Part shown: positions 17,750 through 26,870 of the stretch, one piece after another | Numbering within the stretch: the stretch's first letter is position 1 | How the letters are laid out: each line of letters begins with the position of its first letter | Assembly (NCBI RefSeq): GCF_011603255.1 | Contig: NZ_JAANCM010000015.1 | Span: 1-64,000, forward strand | Reading direction: 5' to 3' | DNA from: Ferranicluibacter rubi | GTDB taxonomy: Bacteria > Pseudomonadota > Alphaproteobacteria > Rhizobiales > Rhizobiaceae | Length of the DNA: 64,000 nucleotides | Translations under genes and position numbers: made by a program | The notes under the pieces: model-generated | Seen by the model: the letters and a program-made list of their open reading frames with translations, nothing else | Database searches by the model: none | Told to the model about the DNA's origin: nothing

Positions 17750-17977
17750 ATCCGATACGTCTCCCTCGTGCCGTTCGCTTTGAATGACAATTGCGTTATC
17801 TGTCCGCTAAAGCCATTCAATCGGGGAAGGCAAGGAGAAATCGAGGAATTCGACATCCTGTCGTTGATCGTCGTTGCGGGATGTCACAAATTGGCATTTC
17901 GGAAGCGTACCAATGTCGCTCAATGGCTTGCTGAATCCCAAAGGTCCCCGTGACGAGAACGGAATTCGGTCAATTTT

Positions 17978-18148
17978 CTATCGGCGCAAGGGCTCGATGG
18001 AGATGCTCTCACGCTGCGTCACATCGTAGAGCGCCGGTTCGATCCGGCTCGTTTCGACATTGGGGAGATAGTAGAAGTGAACGAAGCCTAAAGCGAGCAG
18101 GCCGCCGATGACGTTCATGGCGGCGAAAATCAGGATTTCAGAATCCAT
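17978..18148 (-). CDS. Small hypothetical membrane protein
   Basis: A 56-residue frame starting at ATG 18148 with GAGAG seven bases upstream. Residues 4-28 form one transmembrane segment (ILIFAAMNVIGGLLALGF region), followed by a soluble tail ending SIEPLRR. I do not recognise a family. Codon use looks coding, with mostly G or C in third positions. It lies in a row of very small minus-strand genes. Confidence 0.6.
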   Translation of the reverse strand: MDSEILIFAAMNVIGGLLALGFVHFYYLPNVETSRIEPALYDVTQRESISIEPLRR

Positions 18149-18236
18149 TTTGCGTCTCTCGTGAGAACGCCCCCGGTTTCAGTAAAGGTAGTACGACCCT
18201 TTTGCCCAAGGGTCGCAAGGCCAGTTTCGATATGTC

Positions 18237-18419
18237 TTAAAGTGCAGGTACGCGGCGCTTTGCCGCCATCAGCAAGTCCAATTCCGTCATGGAGGGTCCG
18301 AAACGCTCATAGAGGCGTTTTGCCTCGTCGGTCTCCAGACCGTAGCGCGACTGGAATTCTTCCAGCGTGCAGGATTCGCCACGCACCGTCTTTCCCCGTA
18401 TTCCCTTCAAATCCGTCAT
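18237..18419 (-). CDS. Small hypothetical protein under an EcfG-type promoter
   Basis: A 60-residue soluble protein from ATG 18419 (GGAG eight bases upstream). It is mostly helical and charged, with the segment TLEEFQSRYGLETDEAKRLYERFGPS resembling a small helical DNA-binding or adaptor fold, but I assign no family. An exact EcfG-type promoter (GGAAC-N16-CGTT) lies 43 bp upstream, so it probably belongs to the general stress response. Confidence 0.65.
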   Translation of the reverse strand: MTDLKGIRGKTVRGESCTLEEFQSRYGLETDEAKRLYERFGPSMTELDLLMAAKRRVPAL

Positions 18420-18461
18420 GTCACCGCTCCCTTGCACGTCTCAACTGCAAACTCGCATGTG

Positions 18462-18486
18462 AACGCCTCGGTTTCGGCGAAGTTCC
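18462..18486 (-). promoter_or_regulatory. EcfG-type stress promoter
   Basis: On the minus strand GGAAC (18486-18482), 16 bases, then CGTT (18465-18462). It fits the alphaproteobacterial EcfG consensus exactly and is correctly placed for the gene starting at 18419. Confidence 0.7.
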
Positions 18487-18567
18487 CTTCGCGCTGCGCA
18501 ATTCGGAGACACGCAGGAAGGTTTGGGGGAGGCGACGTTTAAAGCACTGGAGCGCGTACTTGGCCGC

Positions 18568-18744
18568 TCAGGCTTGCCGATTACCCTGGAGAGCGTTCAG
18601 AGTGGCCATGCCTGCTGCCTGCGCCTGAAGCTGGGATGAGAACTTGCCGGATGCGGGGTGGGTGACGCCGCGAAAGGTTAGTGTGAAGCTCCATTTGCCA
18701 TCCCGCTGCTTGGCAACGGTTACGTTTGAGGTCGCCTGTGTCAT
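18568..18744 (-). CDS. Small hypothetical protein
   Basis: A 58-residue protein from ATG 18744, preceded by a purine-rich GGGAGAGAGACGAG. The sequence WSFTLTFRGVTHPASGKF predicts beta strands, followed by an Ala-rich helix. I do not recognise a family. The upstream region holds no clear EcfG consensus. It sits between the stress-promoter gene at 18237 and the CCTCCTCCC hairpin array. Confidence 0.55.
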   Translation of the reverse strand: MTQATSNVTVAKQRDGKWSFTLTFRGVTHPASGKFSSQLQAQAAGMATLNALQGNRQA

Positions 18745-18935
18745 CTCGTCTCTCTCCCGCTTGGGGCCCGCCATCCGTTCTGGCTGCCGTCCGTGTCGAT
18801 GGTTCTCCCTTAGTCCATCTCGACCGCAGCGGAAATCGCTTTCGCATGTGAGGCTCAGGGGAGGTGCTCTCTTCGCATGTGCAAAACGCATAGCTGCGAT
18901 GCAATAAATCTGCTCGCACGAGCCGCGGAAAATTG

Positions 18936-18941
18936 TATGAT
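18936..18941 (+). promoter_or_regulatory. Candidate -10 element of the small RNA
   Basis: TATGAT is placed to start transcription at about 18948, immediately before the first CCTCCTCCC hairpin. The -35 region (CTCGCA at 18913-18918) is weak, so an alternative sigma factor is possible. Confidence 0.35.
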
Positions 18942-18947
18942 GAACCT

Positions 18948-19108
18948 ATCGAAGCGATGCACCTCCTCCCGCAAAGCTTCGACGTCCTTGACGATCCTAT
19001 CCTCCTCCCGGGATTGTCGATGGTGGTTGCAGCTTATCCTCCTCCCAAGCTGCCAACCGGAATTGAGAGCCTGCTGCACCTCCTCCCGCAGCGGGCTCTT
19101 TTCGTTTT
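18948..19108 (+). ncRNA. CcsR/cuckoo-type small RNA with four CCUCCUCCC hairpin loops
   Basis: Four hairpins each expose the motif CCTCCTCCC in the loop. Stem 1 is TCGAAGC/GCTTCGA (18949-18982). Stem 2 is GACGATCC/GGATTGTC (18990-19018). Stem 3 is GGTTGCAGCTT/AAGCTGCCAACC (19025-19058). Stem 4 is GAGCCTGCTGC/GCAGCGGGCTC (19067-19098), followed by TTTTCGTTTTC, so it doubles as a Rho-independent terminator. Motif starts are 18962, 19001, 19038 and 19079, a 37-41 base period. Anti-Shine-Dalgarno loops of this kind define the CcsR and cuckoo RNAs of alphaproteobacteria, which respond to stress. Whether it is one 160-nt RNA or two processed units is not known. Confidence 0.75.
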
Positions 19109-19271
19109 CGGGTGAGTTTGTCGCGGAGCTATCAAGGTTCCGCCCATCTGCGAGTGAGGGATGCCTGAACGGTACCTGCCCACCTCCGGATCGAAGTCCC
19201 TCTCCAATCGTGGTGCGCCGACTCCGCATCGACAAGCATCTGTCATTTCATCACCACGCCGCTATGTCAGA

Positions 19272-19296
19272 GGAACATCAAACATAGGCACGCGTT
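19272..19296 (+). promoter_or_regulatory. EcfG-type stress promoter
   Basis: GGAAC (19272-19276), 16 bases, then CGTT (19293-19296). It precedes the small membrane protein gene at 19402 and leaves a leader of about 100 bases containing an 18-bp tandem repeat. Confidence 0.65.
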
Positions 19297-19347
19297 CCGA
19301 CTGTTCGTTCGAAAGATGAACCGAATGCAGGTCGTGGTGACCGCGAG

Positions 19348-19383
19348 CCTGTGTTCCTTAGAGTGCCTGTGTTCCGTAGAGTG
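19348..19383. repeat. 18-bp tandem repeat, two copies
   Basis: Two head-to-tail copies of CCTGTGTTCC(T/G)TAGAGTG (19348-19365 and 19366-19383) differ at one base. They lie in the predicted leader of the gene at 19402. Confidence 0.8.
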
Positions 19384-19401
19384 ATTGTCGAGGAGAGCGT
19401 T

Positions 19402-19566
19402 TTGCCAGTTCGTACCATCATGCTGGGGGTCTTCGGCTTCGTGATTGCGGCGATCCTGAGCGTCGTCGTCGTCCAGCGTTTCGAAGGGAAATCCGGCGAC
19501 CAATCCATTACCCCTCCGGATCCGCTCGTCGTCGCGCCGGAAAAGGCCGCGGAGCAGAATCCGTGA
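19402..19566 (+). CDS. Small single-pass membrane protein
   Basis: A 54-residue protein from TTG 19402, chosen because AGGAG sits seven bases upstream; other in-frame starts upstream would lie in the repeat. One transmembrane helix (about residues 6-25, VFGFVIAAILSVVVV) is followed by an acidic, proline-rich tail. I recognise no family. An EcfG-type promoter at 19272-19296 suggests stress induction. Confidence 0.55.
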   Translation: MPVRTIMLGVFGFVIAAILSVVVVQRFEGKSGDQSITPPDPLVVAPEKAAEQNP

Positions 19567-19684
19567 GCGCCGCAAGCTCGCCAAAACCTCAAGGCCAACC
19601 GCCGGCGCCCTTCATGCCCGTGTAAGCGTTAGCCCCCATATTCTGCCGTTCACCCTCGCTGAACGCATCATCAAGGCGGTCGTG

Positions 19685-19921
19685 ATGCCTCTGTTTTACT
19701 TCAATCTGTTCGATCATGAAGGTTTCTCTCGGGCGGAGGAGCCCTATGCTTTCACGGATGTCGCCGCAGCGCTGGCCGAGGCCGAGGTCGTGCTTGCGGA
19801 AATGGCGCTCGATGGTCTTCCGCGAGGGCCCGACAGCCGCATTGAGGTCGAGGTGCTCGATGTGAACAGGACCTGCGTCGCGAAGGTCAGCCTCGAACTG
19901 CGGCGGCAGATTTTCACCTGA
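19685..19921 (+). CDS. DUF6894-like small protein
   Basis: A 78-residue protein beginning MPLFYFNLFDHEGFSRAEE, with a central Ala/Glu-rich helix and the strand RIEVEVLDVNRTCVAKVSLEL. This resembles the DUF6894 family, common in Rhizobiales and of unknown function. GTG 19682 directly before the ATG is an alternative start. Its 3' end is close to the convergent acyltransferase gene. Confidence 0.7.
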   Translation: MPLFYFNLFDHEGFSRAEEPYAFTDVAAALAEAEVVLAEMALDGLPRGPDSRIEVEVLDVNRTCVAKVSLELRRQIFT

Positions 19922-19934
19922 CACGCGTCGTCGC

Positions 19935-21968
19935 TCAGCGGCTTGTGGAAGCAGTGGCTGTCAGACCACGTACCGCGTCGATGATCGGGGGCATCAGCAG
20001 CCCGGCACCGGCATTCGACAGGTGGTCGTCGTCGAAATAGAAGATCCGGTCCGTCGAAAGGCTGTTGATGCAGCGGCCCTGAACGAAGCTGTCGCAGAAG
20101 ATGGCGGATGGTTTGATTTTCGCGAGTCGGGGATGGTCGAGCGTGTCGAAAGCCGCGATGACGGCGGCGTTGCGGGCGCGGTAGCGATCCGACGAGGTTC
20201 CCAGCGGCTCGACATCCGTCGATGTCATGGCCGCGCGGGCCAGTAGATCCGGTACGTTCCAGCCCGCTTCCGGTATGGGGTAGACGAGAACGACGTTCAC
20301 GCCGTGGTTGAGATAGGCATGGATATCGGCGAGAAACGCAGCGAGCACGCGCTCCTTGCGGGCAGGGTCGGTCTCACCGCCCATCTCGTCGCGACGGTCA
20401 TAAAGGTCGGCATAGGTCGGCTTCAGGGCCTCGATTCCGCCCTCGCCATTGTCGAACGCGTTGCCATCCAGATAGAGCGACCAGCGGCTGACCATGATGA
20501 CGGTCTTGATGCCGCTCTTCGCGATATAGTCCTCCACGCCTTCGAAGAAGGGGTTGCAGCGAAGGTGGTATTTGGCGTTCGAGACCACGAAGCCGGAAAA
20601 GCCGGCACAGGAGGAGTGGGAGAGAGCGTAGAGGTCGAGCCCCGCGCTCGCGAATGCCCGCAGAGCCTCGCCCGTGATCGCGCCGGCATGGGAATCGCCG
20701 ATCAGGATCGTGTCGCTCTTCTCCGTGTTCGGCGTCATGCAGGCGCGGATCGGATGGGGCAGCGTCGCCTCGCCCTTGTCGAACAGACAGGTCGTCATCG
20801 CCGGGTCGGGATGCGCCTGCACCTCGAGCGCCGCGAGCGCCGCAGGTGGCAGGCGGAACGACAGACCGTCGTCCAGCCGCCCCGCTGCTCCGATCACCAT
20901 CATCACAACGGCAACCACGCCGGTCGCGCCGAGAATACGGGGGCCGCTGGTGAGCGCCTTGATCCGGCCGGTGCGAAACGGCGTCTCGACAAAGCGCCAG
21001 GATAGGATGGCGAGGAGAACGGCGGCAACGGTGAGGAGTGCCATCAGAAGAGGCGTCGGCTCGGTCAGGCTGCGAATGCGCGCGAAGGCGAACAGAGGCT
21101 GGTGCCAGAGATAGAGGCTGTAGCTGATCAGCCCGATGCCGGTCAGCAGCCGCAGGGAGAGGAGCCGGTGTACGAGGGTGCCCGGACCGGCAAACAGGAT
21201 GATCAGCGCGGTACCGCCGACCGGCGCCAGTGTCCACGCCGAAGGAAAGGGTGTCCCATCGTCATAGAGGAAGACCCCGGCGAGCACGGCGGCAAGGCCG
21301 ATGAGGGAGAGGACGTCGTTGCCGGGCTGTTCGCGCTTGAGGAGAATGAGCGCGCAGAGCGAGCCGGCCAGCAGTTCCCAGGCGCGGGTGTGCGGAAGGT
21401 AGAAGGCTGCGTTCGGAAAGGCCACTGCGCCGTAGACCGCGAGCGCGAAGCTGGCGAGCGCCATCAGGAGAACGGCGGCGAAGCGGACGCGGGCGCCGTA
21501 ACGATGGAGGATCATGAGCAGGATCGGGAAGACGACGTAATACTGCTCCTCGACCGCGAGGCTCCAGGTGTGCAGCAGAGGCTGCTTCTCGGCGGCGGCG
21601 GCGAAATATCCGCTTTCCTGCCAGAAGAGCACGTTCGACAGGAACAGGCAGACGGCGATGATGCTCTCGCCGAAACTTTTCATCTGCGCCGGCAGCATCC
21701 AGGCCCAGGCGAAGGGCAGGCAGCAGAAGATCACGGTGAAGAGCACGGGCATGATGCGCCGCGCCCGCCGCTCGTAGAAGCCGAGGATAGTGAAGGTGCC
21801 CTTGTCCTGCGCGGCGGCGATGATCGTGGTGATCAGATAGCCGCTGATGACGAAGAACACATCGACGCCGACATAGCCGCCGGCGAACCAGCCGACGCCC
21901 GCATGGAAGAGGATGACCGGGACGACGGCCACGGCCCGGAGGCCATCGATTTCGGGTCGGTGCTGCAT
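19935..21968 (-). CDS. Acyltransferase family protein with C-terminal SGNH domain
   Basis: The 677-residue OafA/YrhL-type protein has an N-terminal acyltransferase-3 membrane domain (about ten helices, residues 1-365) with the EIDGLRAVAV start motif. A periplasmic SGNH hydrolase-like domain follows, with GDSH at 424-427 and the C-terminal DDDH at 646-649. Such proteins transfer acetyl or other acyl groups to lipopolysaccharide, exopolysaccharide or peptidoglycan. No glycan gene cluster surrounds it, so the acceptor cannot be named. It stands alone between a terminator and DUF6894. Confidence 0.88.
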   Translation of the reverse strand: MQHRPEIDGLRAVAVVPVILFHAGVGWFAGGYVGVDVFFVISGYLITTIIAAAQDKGTFTILGFYERRARRIMPVLFTVIFCCLPFAWAWMLPAQMKSFGESIIAVCLFLSNVLFWQESGYFAAAAEKQPLLHTWSLAVEEQYYVVFPILLMILHRYGARVRFAAVLLMALASFALAVYGAVAFPNAAFYLPHTRAWELLAGSLCALILLKREQPGNDVLSLIGLAAVLAGVFLYDDGTPFPSAWTLAPVGGTALIILFAGPGTLVHRLLSLRLLTGIGLISYSLYLWHQPLFAFARIRSLTEPTPLLMALLTVAAVLLAILSWRFVETPFRTGRIKALTSGPRILGATGVVAVVMMVIGAAGRLDDGLSFRLPPAALAALEVQAHPDPAMTTCLFDKGEATLPHPIRACMTPNTEKSDTILIGDSHAGAITGEALRAFASAGLDLYALSHSSCAGFSGFVVSNAKYHLRCNPFFEGVEDYIAKSGIKTVIMVSRWSLYLDGNAFDNGEGGIEALKPTYADLYDRRDEMGGETDPARKERVLAAFLADIHAYLNHGVNVVLVYPIPEAGWNVPDLLARAAMTSTDVEPLGTSSDRYRARNAAVIAAFDTLDHPRLAKIKPSAIFCDSFVQGRCINSLSTDRIFYFDDDHLSNAGAGLLMPPIIDAVRGLTATASTSR

Positions 21969-22007
21969 GAGGTTTTCGCGTCAGGGGGCTGGCGGGTATG
22001 GAGAACG

Positions 22008-22036
22008 TAAAAAGACGGCGGAGCATCGATCCGCCG
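22008..22036 (-). terminator. Terminator of the sulfate transport operon
   Basis: On the minus strand GGCGGA (22035-22030) pairs with TCCGCC (22022-22017) and is followed by GTC and a run of five T residues. It lies between cysA and the acyltransferase gene. Confidence 0.65.
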
Positions 22037-22140
22037 CCTAAAGGAATAGGCCACCGCCGGCATTCTTCAAGACGCTAATGGAATAGCGCTCCCGCATTCT
22101 TCGCCGGTGTGGCCGAGGCGCACATCCCGGTCGGGCCACC

Positions 22141-23178
22141 TCAGGACCGGAACAGGCGCCAGCGATTGGGGCGGAAAGCGATGCGCGTGCCGGGGGTGGC
22201 TGCTACATCGGAGGGCAGTTCGATCTCGATGCGGCGCGTGCTGCCGGCGATATCCAGTTCGACATGCCGCGTGCCGGCGACGCGCCGGCTGAGCGTGACG
22301 ACGCCGGCAAGACAGCCGCCGCAGCCGTCGAGCAGGTCGATGTCGTGCGGGCGAAAATAGAGTTCGGCCGGTCCTGCAGGCTCCCCCGGTGCGCTGACGC
22401 CGATCGAGCGATCTTCGAGCCACAGCTGTCCATTCTCGACGCGCACCGGCAGGGTGTTGGACTGGCCGATGAAGCCGAAGACGAAGGGGGAGTTCGGCGT
22501 GTCGTAGATCTCGTCCGGCGTTCCCACCTGCTCGATCCGGCCCTTGCTCATGACCACGACGCGGTCTGCGAGTTCCAGCGCCTCGTCCTGATCGTGCGTC
22601 ACGAAGACGGTGGTGTGGCCGGTGCGGTCGTGGATCTCGCGCAGCCAGCGGCGCAGCTCCTTGCGCACTTGAGCATCCAGCGCGCCGAAGGGTTCGTCGA
22701 GCAGCAGCACGTTCGGCTCCACCGCCATGGCGCGGGCGAGTGCGACGCGCTGGCGCTGACCGCCGGAAAGCTGCGCGGGATAGCGCTTCTCCAGGCCGCC
22801 GAGCTGCACGAGATCGATGAGATCTTCGGCGCGCTTGCGGATGTCGGCCGCAGCCGGGCGACGGGACGAGGGGCGCACCTTGAGGCCGAAGGCAACGTTG
22901 TCGATCACCGTCATATGCCGGAAGAGGGCATAGTGCTGGAACACGAAGCCGATATTGCGCTCCTGTACGGTCTTTTTCGAGGCATCGTCGTCGCCGAAGA
23001 AGATCGTGCCGTCGGTCGGGCTTTCCAGCCCGGCAATCAGCCGCAGCAGTGTCGTCTTGCCGGAACCCGACGGGCCGAGGAGGGCGATGAGTTCGCCCGA
23101 GCGGATGTCGAGCGAGACCTTGTCGAGGGCCGGGAACCGGCCGAAGTCCTTGCGGATGTCCTGAACGCGTACTTCCAT
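22141..23178 (-). CDS. cysA: Sulfate ABC transporter ATP-binding protein
   Basis: The 345-residue ATPase has Walker [10 protein letters not shown] (residues 35-43), the ABC signature [14 protein letters not shown] and Walker [16 protein letters not shown]-terminal TOBE-like regulatory domain follows. It energises sulfate or thiosulfate import with CysT and CysW. It is the last gene of the minus-strand operon binding protein-cysT-cysW-cysA, with a terminator downstream. Confidence 0.93.
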   Translation of the reverse strand: MEVRVQDIRKDFGRFPALDKVSLDIRSGELIALLGPSGSGKTTLLRLIAGLESPTDGTIFFGDDDASKKTVQERNIGFVFQHYALFRHMTVIDNVAFGLKVRPSSRRPAAADIRKRAEDLIDLVQLGGLEKRYPAQLSGGQRQRVALARAMAVEPNVLLLDEPFGALDAQVRKELRRWLREIHDRTGHTTVFVTHDQDEALELADRVVVMSKGRIEQVGTPDEIYDTPNSPFVFGFIGQSNTLPVRVENGQLWLEDRSIGVSAPGEPAGPAELYFRPHDIDLLDGCGGCLAGVVTLSRRVAGTRHVELDIAGSTRRIEIELPSDVAATPGTRIAFRPNRWRLFRS

Positions 23179-23195
23179 GAAACCGTATACCTTTT

Positions 23196-24083
23196 TCAGT
23201 GCTTGCGTGCGGCGGCGATCTGCGCACTGAATTTGAATTCGAGCAGCGACTTGATGACGAGCGTGACCAGCGCCAGAAGCGCGAGCAGCGTGGCCACGGC
23301 AAAGGCGCCGATGAAATTATATTCGTTGTAGAGGATCTCGACCTGCAGCGGCATCGTGTTGGTCATGCCTCGGATATGGCCCGAGACGACCGACACCGCA
23401 CCGAACTCGCCCATGGCCCGCGCATTGCAGAGCAGCACGCCATAGAGCAGGCCCCATTTGATGTTCGGCAGGGTCACGTACCAGAAGGTCTGCCAGCCGC
23501 TGGCGCCGAGCGACAGCGCGGCCTCCTCGTCGCTCGTGCCCTGTTCCTGCATCAGCGGAATGAGTTCGCGGGCGACGAAGGGGAAGGTGACGAAAACCGT
23601 GGCAAGCACGATGCCAGGCACGGCGAAGAGCACCTTGATGCCATGGCTGCCGAGCCAGGGGCCGAGCAGGCTGTGCGATCCGAACAGGAGCACGAAGACG
23701 AGACCCGAAATGACCGGCGATACCGAGAAGGGCAGGTCGATCAGTGTGGTCAGGAACGCCTTGCCCTTGAACTCGAACTTGGCGATGGCCCAGGCGGCAG
23801 CGATGCCGAAGACGAGATTGAGCGGTACCGCGATGGCCGCGACCAACAGCGTCAGTCGGATCGCCGCCCATGTTTCCGGATCGGCGATGGCCTCGAAGAA
23901 GGCACCCGGTCCCTTGCGCAGTGCCTCGGTGAAGACGATGGCGAGCGGGAGCACCAGGAACAGGCCGACGAAGGCGAGCGACAGGGCGATCAGGCCGTAA
24001 CGGGCGAGGCGGCTTTCCGAGGTTGCCGACCGCACCATTTCGGAGGTGCTGCTGGAGGCGGGAGCGACAGCATCATGCGCCAT
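23196..24083 (-). CDS. cysW: Sulfate ABC transporter permease CysW
   Basis: A 295-residue permease with six predicted membrane segments and the ABC permease EAA loop ([21 protein letters not shown]). The start at 24083 is preferred because GGAGGT then lies six bases upstream; the in-frame ATG at 24089 directly abuts that site. The gene overlaps the end of cysT by 11 bases, indicating translational coupling. It pairs with CysT as the transmembrane dimer. Confidence 0.9.
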   Translation of the reverse strand: MAHDAVAPASSSTSEMVRSATSESRLARYGLIALSLAFVGLFLVLPLAIVFTEALRKGPGAFFEAIADPETWAAIRLTLLVAAIAVPLNLVFGIAAAWAIAKFEFKGKAFLTTLIDLPFSVSPVISGLVFVLLFGSHSLLGPWLGSHGIKVLFAVPGIVLATVFVTFPFVARELIPLMQEQGTSDEEAALSLGASGWQTFWYVTLPNIKWGLLYGVLLCNARAMGEFGAVSVVSGHIRGMTNTMPLQVEILYNEYNFIGAFAVATLLALLALVTLVIKSLLEFKFSAQIAAARKH

Positions 24084-24930
24084 AACCATACCTCCGCCGG
24101 CTCCAGGCCTGAATGGAATTGATGACGAGCAGCATGACGAAGGAGATCATCAGCATGACGGCGGCGATCGCGGTTGCGGCGGGATAGTTGAACTCCTCCA
24201 GCCGGATGACGATGAGCAAGGGTGCGATCTCCGAGACGTAAGGCAGGTTGCCGGCGATGAAGATAACGGAGCCGTACTCGCCGACGCCGCGGGCGAACGC
24301 TAGCGCGAAGCCGGTCAGCACGGCCGGCGCGAGGCCCGGCAGCAGAACCCGGCTGACGGTCTGGAAGCGCGTCGCGCCGAGCGTCGCCGCGGCTTCCTCG
24401 ACCTCGCGGTCGATCTCTTCCATGATCGGCTGCACCGTGCGCACCACGAAGGGCAGGCCGACGAAGATCAGCGCGAAGACGATGCCGAGCGGGGTGAAGG
24501 CTACCTTGATGCCCAGCGGCGTCAGCAGGCTGCCGATCCATCCGTTGGGTGCGTAGAGTGTCGTCAACGCGATACCGGCGACGGCCGTCGGCAGGGCGAA
24601 GGGCAGGTCCACCATCGCATCGATGACGCGCCGGCCGAAGAATCGGTAGCGCACCAGCACCCAGGCCAGCAGCACGCCGAAGACGACGTTTGCCAGCGCT
24701 GCGAGGAAGGCGGTGCCGAAGCTGATCTTCAGCGCGTTCAGCGTCCGCTGGTCGGTTGCCAGCGTCCAGAACGTGCTCCAGCCGAGCGTGCTCGATCGCC
24801 AGGCGAGGCCGGAGAGCGGAATGAGAATGATGAGAATGAGCCATGACAAAGTGACGCCGAGCGCCAACCCGAATCCCGGGATGACGCTCGGCTGTCGAAA
24901 TTGCCACCGCTGAGGGAGGCTTATGGTCAT
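24073..24930 (-). CDS. cysT: Sulfate ABC transporter permease CysT
   Basis: The 285-residue permease has about six membrane helices and the EAA loop [22 protein letters not shown]. It is the second gene of the operon, starting six bases after the binding protein gene and overlapping cysW. With CysW it forms the channel for sulfate or thiosulfate import across the inner membrane. Confidence 0.9.
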   Translation of the reverse strand: MTISLPQRWQFRQPSVIPGFGLALGVTLSWLILIILIPLSGLAWRSSTLGWSTFWTLATDQRTLNALKISFGTAFLAALANVVFGVLLAWVLVRYRFFGRRVIDAMVDLPFALPTAVAGIALTTLYAPNGWIGSLLTPLGIKVAFTPLGIVFALIFVGLPFVVRTVQPIMEEIDREVEEAAATLGATRFQTVSRVLLPGLAPAVLTGFALAFARGVGEYGSVIFIAGNLPYVSEIAPLLIVIRLEEFNYPAATAIAAVMLMISFVMLLVINSIQAWSRRRYGYGA

Positions 24931-24936
24931 GTAATC

Positions 24937-25962
24937 TTATTGCCCCGGCTTGTAGATCTGGTCGAAGACGCCCCCGTCTCCGAAGAATTTCGGCTGAGCT
25001 TCCTTCCAACCACCAAATTCGTCGATGGTCGAGAGCTTCACGTCGGCAAAGCGCTTGATATCGTTCGGATCGGCCGCTTCCGGCTTGAACGGGCGATAAT
25101 AATGCTTGGCGGCGATCTTCTGCCCGACATCCGAGTAGAGATACTGGAGATAGGCCTCGGCCACCTTGCGGGTGCCCTTCGTGTCCACATTACCATCGAC
25201 CAGCGCCACCGGCGGCTCGGCCTTGATGGAAATCGAGGGGGTGACGATGTCGAAGCTGTCGGGGCCGAGTTCCTCGAGCGAGAGATAGGCCTCGTTTTCC
25301 CAGGCGATCAGCACGTCGCCGAGGCCGCGCTGGACGAAGGTCGTCGTCGCGCCGCGGGCGCCGGTGTCGAGAACCGGCACGTGCTTGAAGAGCTGGTTCA
25401 CATAGTCCTGCGCCTTGGCATCGTCGCCGCCGTTCTGCGCGCGGGCCCAGGCCCAGGCGGCCAGGAAGTTCCAGCGCGCGCCGCCCGAGGTCTTCGGGTT
25501 CGGCGTGATCACCTGGATATCGTCCTTGATCAGATCGCCCCAGTCCTTGATGCCCTTCGGATTGCCCTTGCGGACGAGGAAGACGATCGTGGAGGTGTAG
25601 GGCGCGCTGTTGTTCTCGAACTTCGTCTTCCAGTCGGCGGGGATCTTGCCGCTTTCCTTGGCGATGGCGTCGATGTCGGCTTCGAGCGCGAGCGTCACCA
25701 CGTCGGCCTCAAGGCCGTCGATCACAGAGCGTGCCTGCTTGCCGGAGCCGCCATGAGAAGTCTGGATCGTCAGCGTTTCCCCGGTGTCGGTCTTCCACTT
25801 CTCGGCGAAGGCGGCGTTGAAGTCCTTGTAGAGTTCGCGTGTCGGGTCATAGGACACATTCAGGATGGTCTGATCGGCAAAGGCGAACCCCATACCCCCG
25901 ACCTGAATGCTGGTGGCCAGCAGGGCCACCGTGAAAAAGCGGGATATTCCCTTTGCGTTCAT
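24937..25962 (-). CDS. Sulfate ABC transporter periplasmic binding protein
   Basis: The 341-residue protein has a Sec signal peptide (cleavage after FAFA, near residue 29) and the Sbp/CysP family motifs: VSYDPTRELYKDFN, SHGGSGKQARSVIDGL and TPNPKTSGGARWNFLAAWAWA. It delivers sulfate or thiosulfate to CysTW. Sbp and CysP are hard to separate by eye, so I give no symbol. It is the first gene of the operon, and the promoter should lie in the 169 bp before it, although no clear element was found. Confidence 0.92.
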   Translation of the reverse strand: MNAKGISRFFTVALLATSIQVGGMGFAFADQTILNVSYDPTRELYKDFNAAFAEKWKTDTGETLTIQTSHGGSGKQARSVIDGLEADVVTLALEADIDAIAKESGKIPADWKTKFENNSAPYTSTIVFLVRKGNPKGIKDWGDLIKDDIQVITPNPKTSGGARWNFLAAWAWARAQNGGDDAKAQDYVNQLFKHVPVLDTGARGATTTFVQRGLGDVLIAWENEAYLSLEELGPDSFDIVTPSISIKAEPPVALVDGNVDTKGTRKVAEAYLQYLYSDVGQKIAAKHYYRPFKPEAADPNDIKRFADVKLSTIDEFGGWKEAQPKFFGDGGVFDQIYKPGQ

Positions 25963-26131
25963 TGATCTCGACCTCCGTGTTGTCGGACGTACTCTAGCGG
26001 GTCTGTCGAATAGGATAACAAAGAAGTTTGCGATTGCGACGCCCTTTGGAGAAAAGTCCTGCCGTCAGGTCTCCCGCTCGCGCAAGATTGATGCAACAAG
26101 GCACTCTTACGTCCGGCAAGGAGGGATACCC

Positions 26132-26686
26132 ATGACCGAAGCGCTGTGCACGCCGCAGGAGGTCGTTTCGTTCTGGTTCGAGGATATCGACCCGGAACAC
26201 TGGTACAAGGCGTACCCGGAGCTGGATGCGGAATGCGACCGGCGTTTCCGCGCCACGCATCTCGCCGTGTCGCGCAATGTGGGCCCAGCCTGGCGGGAGA
26301 CGCCTTCGGCGCGGCTTGCGACCCTCATCCTGTTCGACCAGATGTCACGCAACATCTATCGCGGTTCGCCGCTCGCCTTCGCCACGGATGGTCTCGCGCG
26401 TCGCGAAGCGCGGCTGGCGCTGGAAGCGGGCGCCGACCAGGCGGTCGCGCCGGTGCAGCGCGCGTTCTTCTACCTGCCGTTCGAGCATTCCGAGGCGATG
26501 TCCGATCAGGATCTCGCGGTGCAGCTCTTCACGGCGCTGGGCGACCTCGTGCTTCTCGATTTCGCCGTGCGTCACCGCGAGATCGTCGCCCGTTTCGGTC
26601 GTTTTCCGCATCGCAACGCCATTCTCGGGCGCATGCCGAGCCCGCAGGAGGAAGCCTTCCTGCTGCAGCCGGGTTCGCGCTTCTAA
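26132..26686 (+). CDS. DUF924 family protein
   Basis: A 184-residue protein with the DUF924 hallmarks: VVSFWFEDIDPEHWYKAYPELDAECDRRF near the N-terminus, LILFDQMSRNIYRGSP, and FYLPFEHSEAMSDQ. The fold is an all-helical, TPR-like bundle; its function is unknown. ATG 26132 follows GGAGGGATACC. The mechanosensitive channel gene follows on the same strand 184 bases later. Confidence 0.85.
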   Translation: MTEALCTPQEVVSFWFEDIDPEHWYKAYPELDAECDRRFRATHLAVSRNVGPAWRETPSARLATLILFDQMSRNIYRGSPLAFATDGLARREARLALEAGADQAVAPVQRAFFYLPFEHSEAMSDQDLAVQLFTALGDLVLLDFAVRHREIVARFGRFPHRNAILGRMPSPQEEAFLLQPGSRF

Positions 26687-26870
26687 CCTTTGACCGGGAG
26701 AGCCTGTGGCGAGAGCCCAAAATTCGCCATACCGAGCCGCCAACCGGAGCGCGTATGGCGTTCTCCTGCCGCATGATTCTCTCGGCCGTGTGCCGCGTTC
26801 TTTCTTTCAGTACCTTTCGGCTTCGTCCGTCGGGAAGACAGACCCAACCGTGAAAGCGTGTTCCCCAACG

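Noticed and set aside
17750-17977. yybP-ykoY manganese riboswitch before the TerC gene
   Set aside because: The conserved loop sequences of that element are not present on the minus strand.
18855-19235. 126-codon minus-strand frame across the CCTCCTCCC array
   Set aside because: The repeated REEV/RREE segments are simply the complement of the hairpin loops; no ribosome site or family, and the RNA explanation accounts for the pattern.
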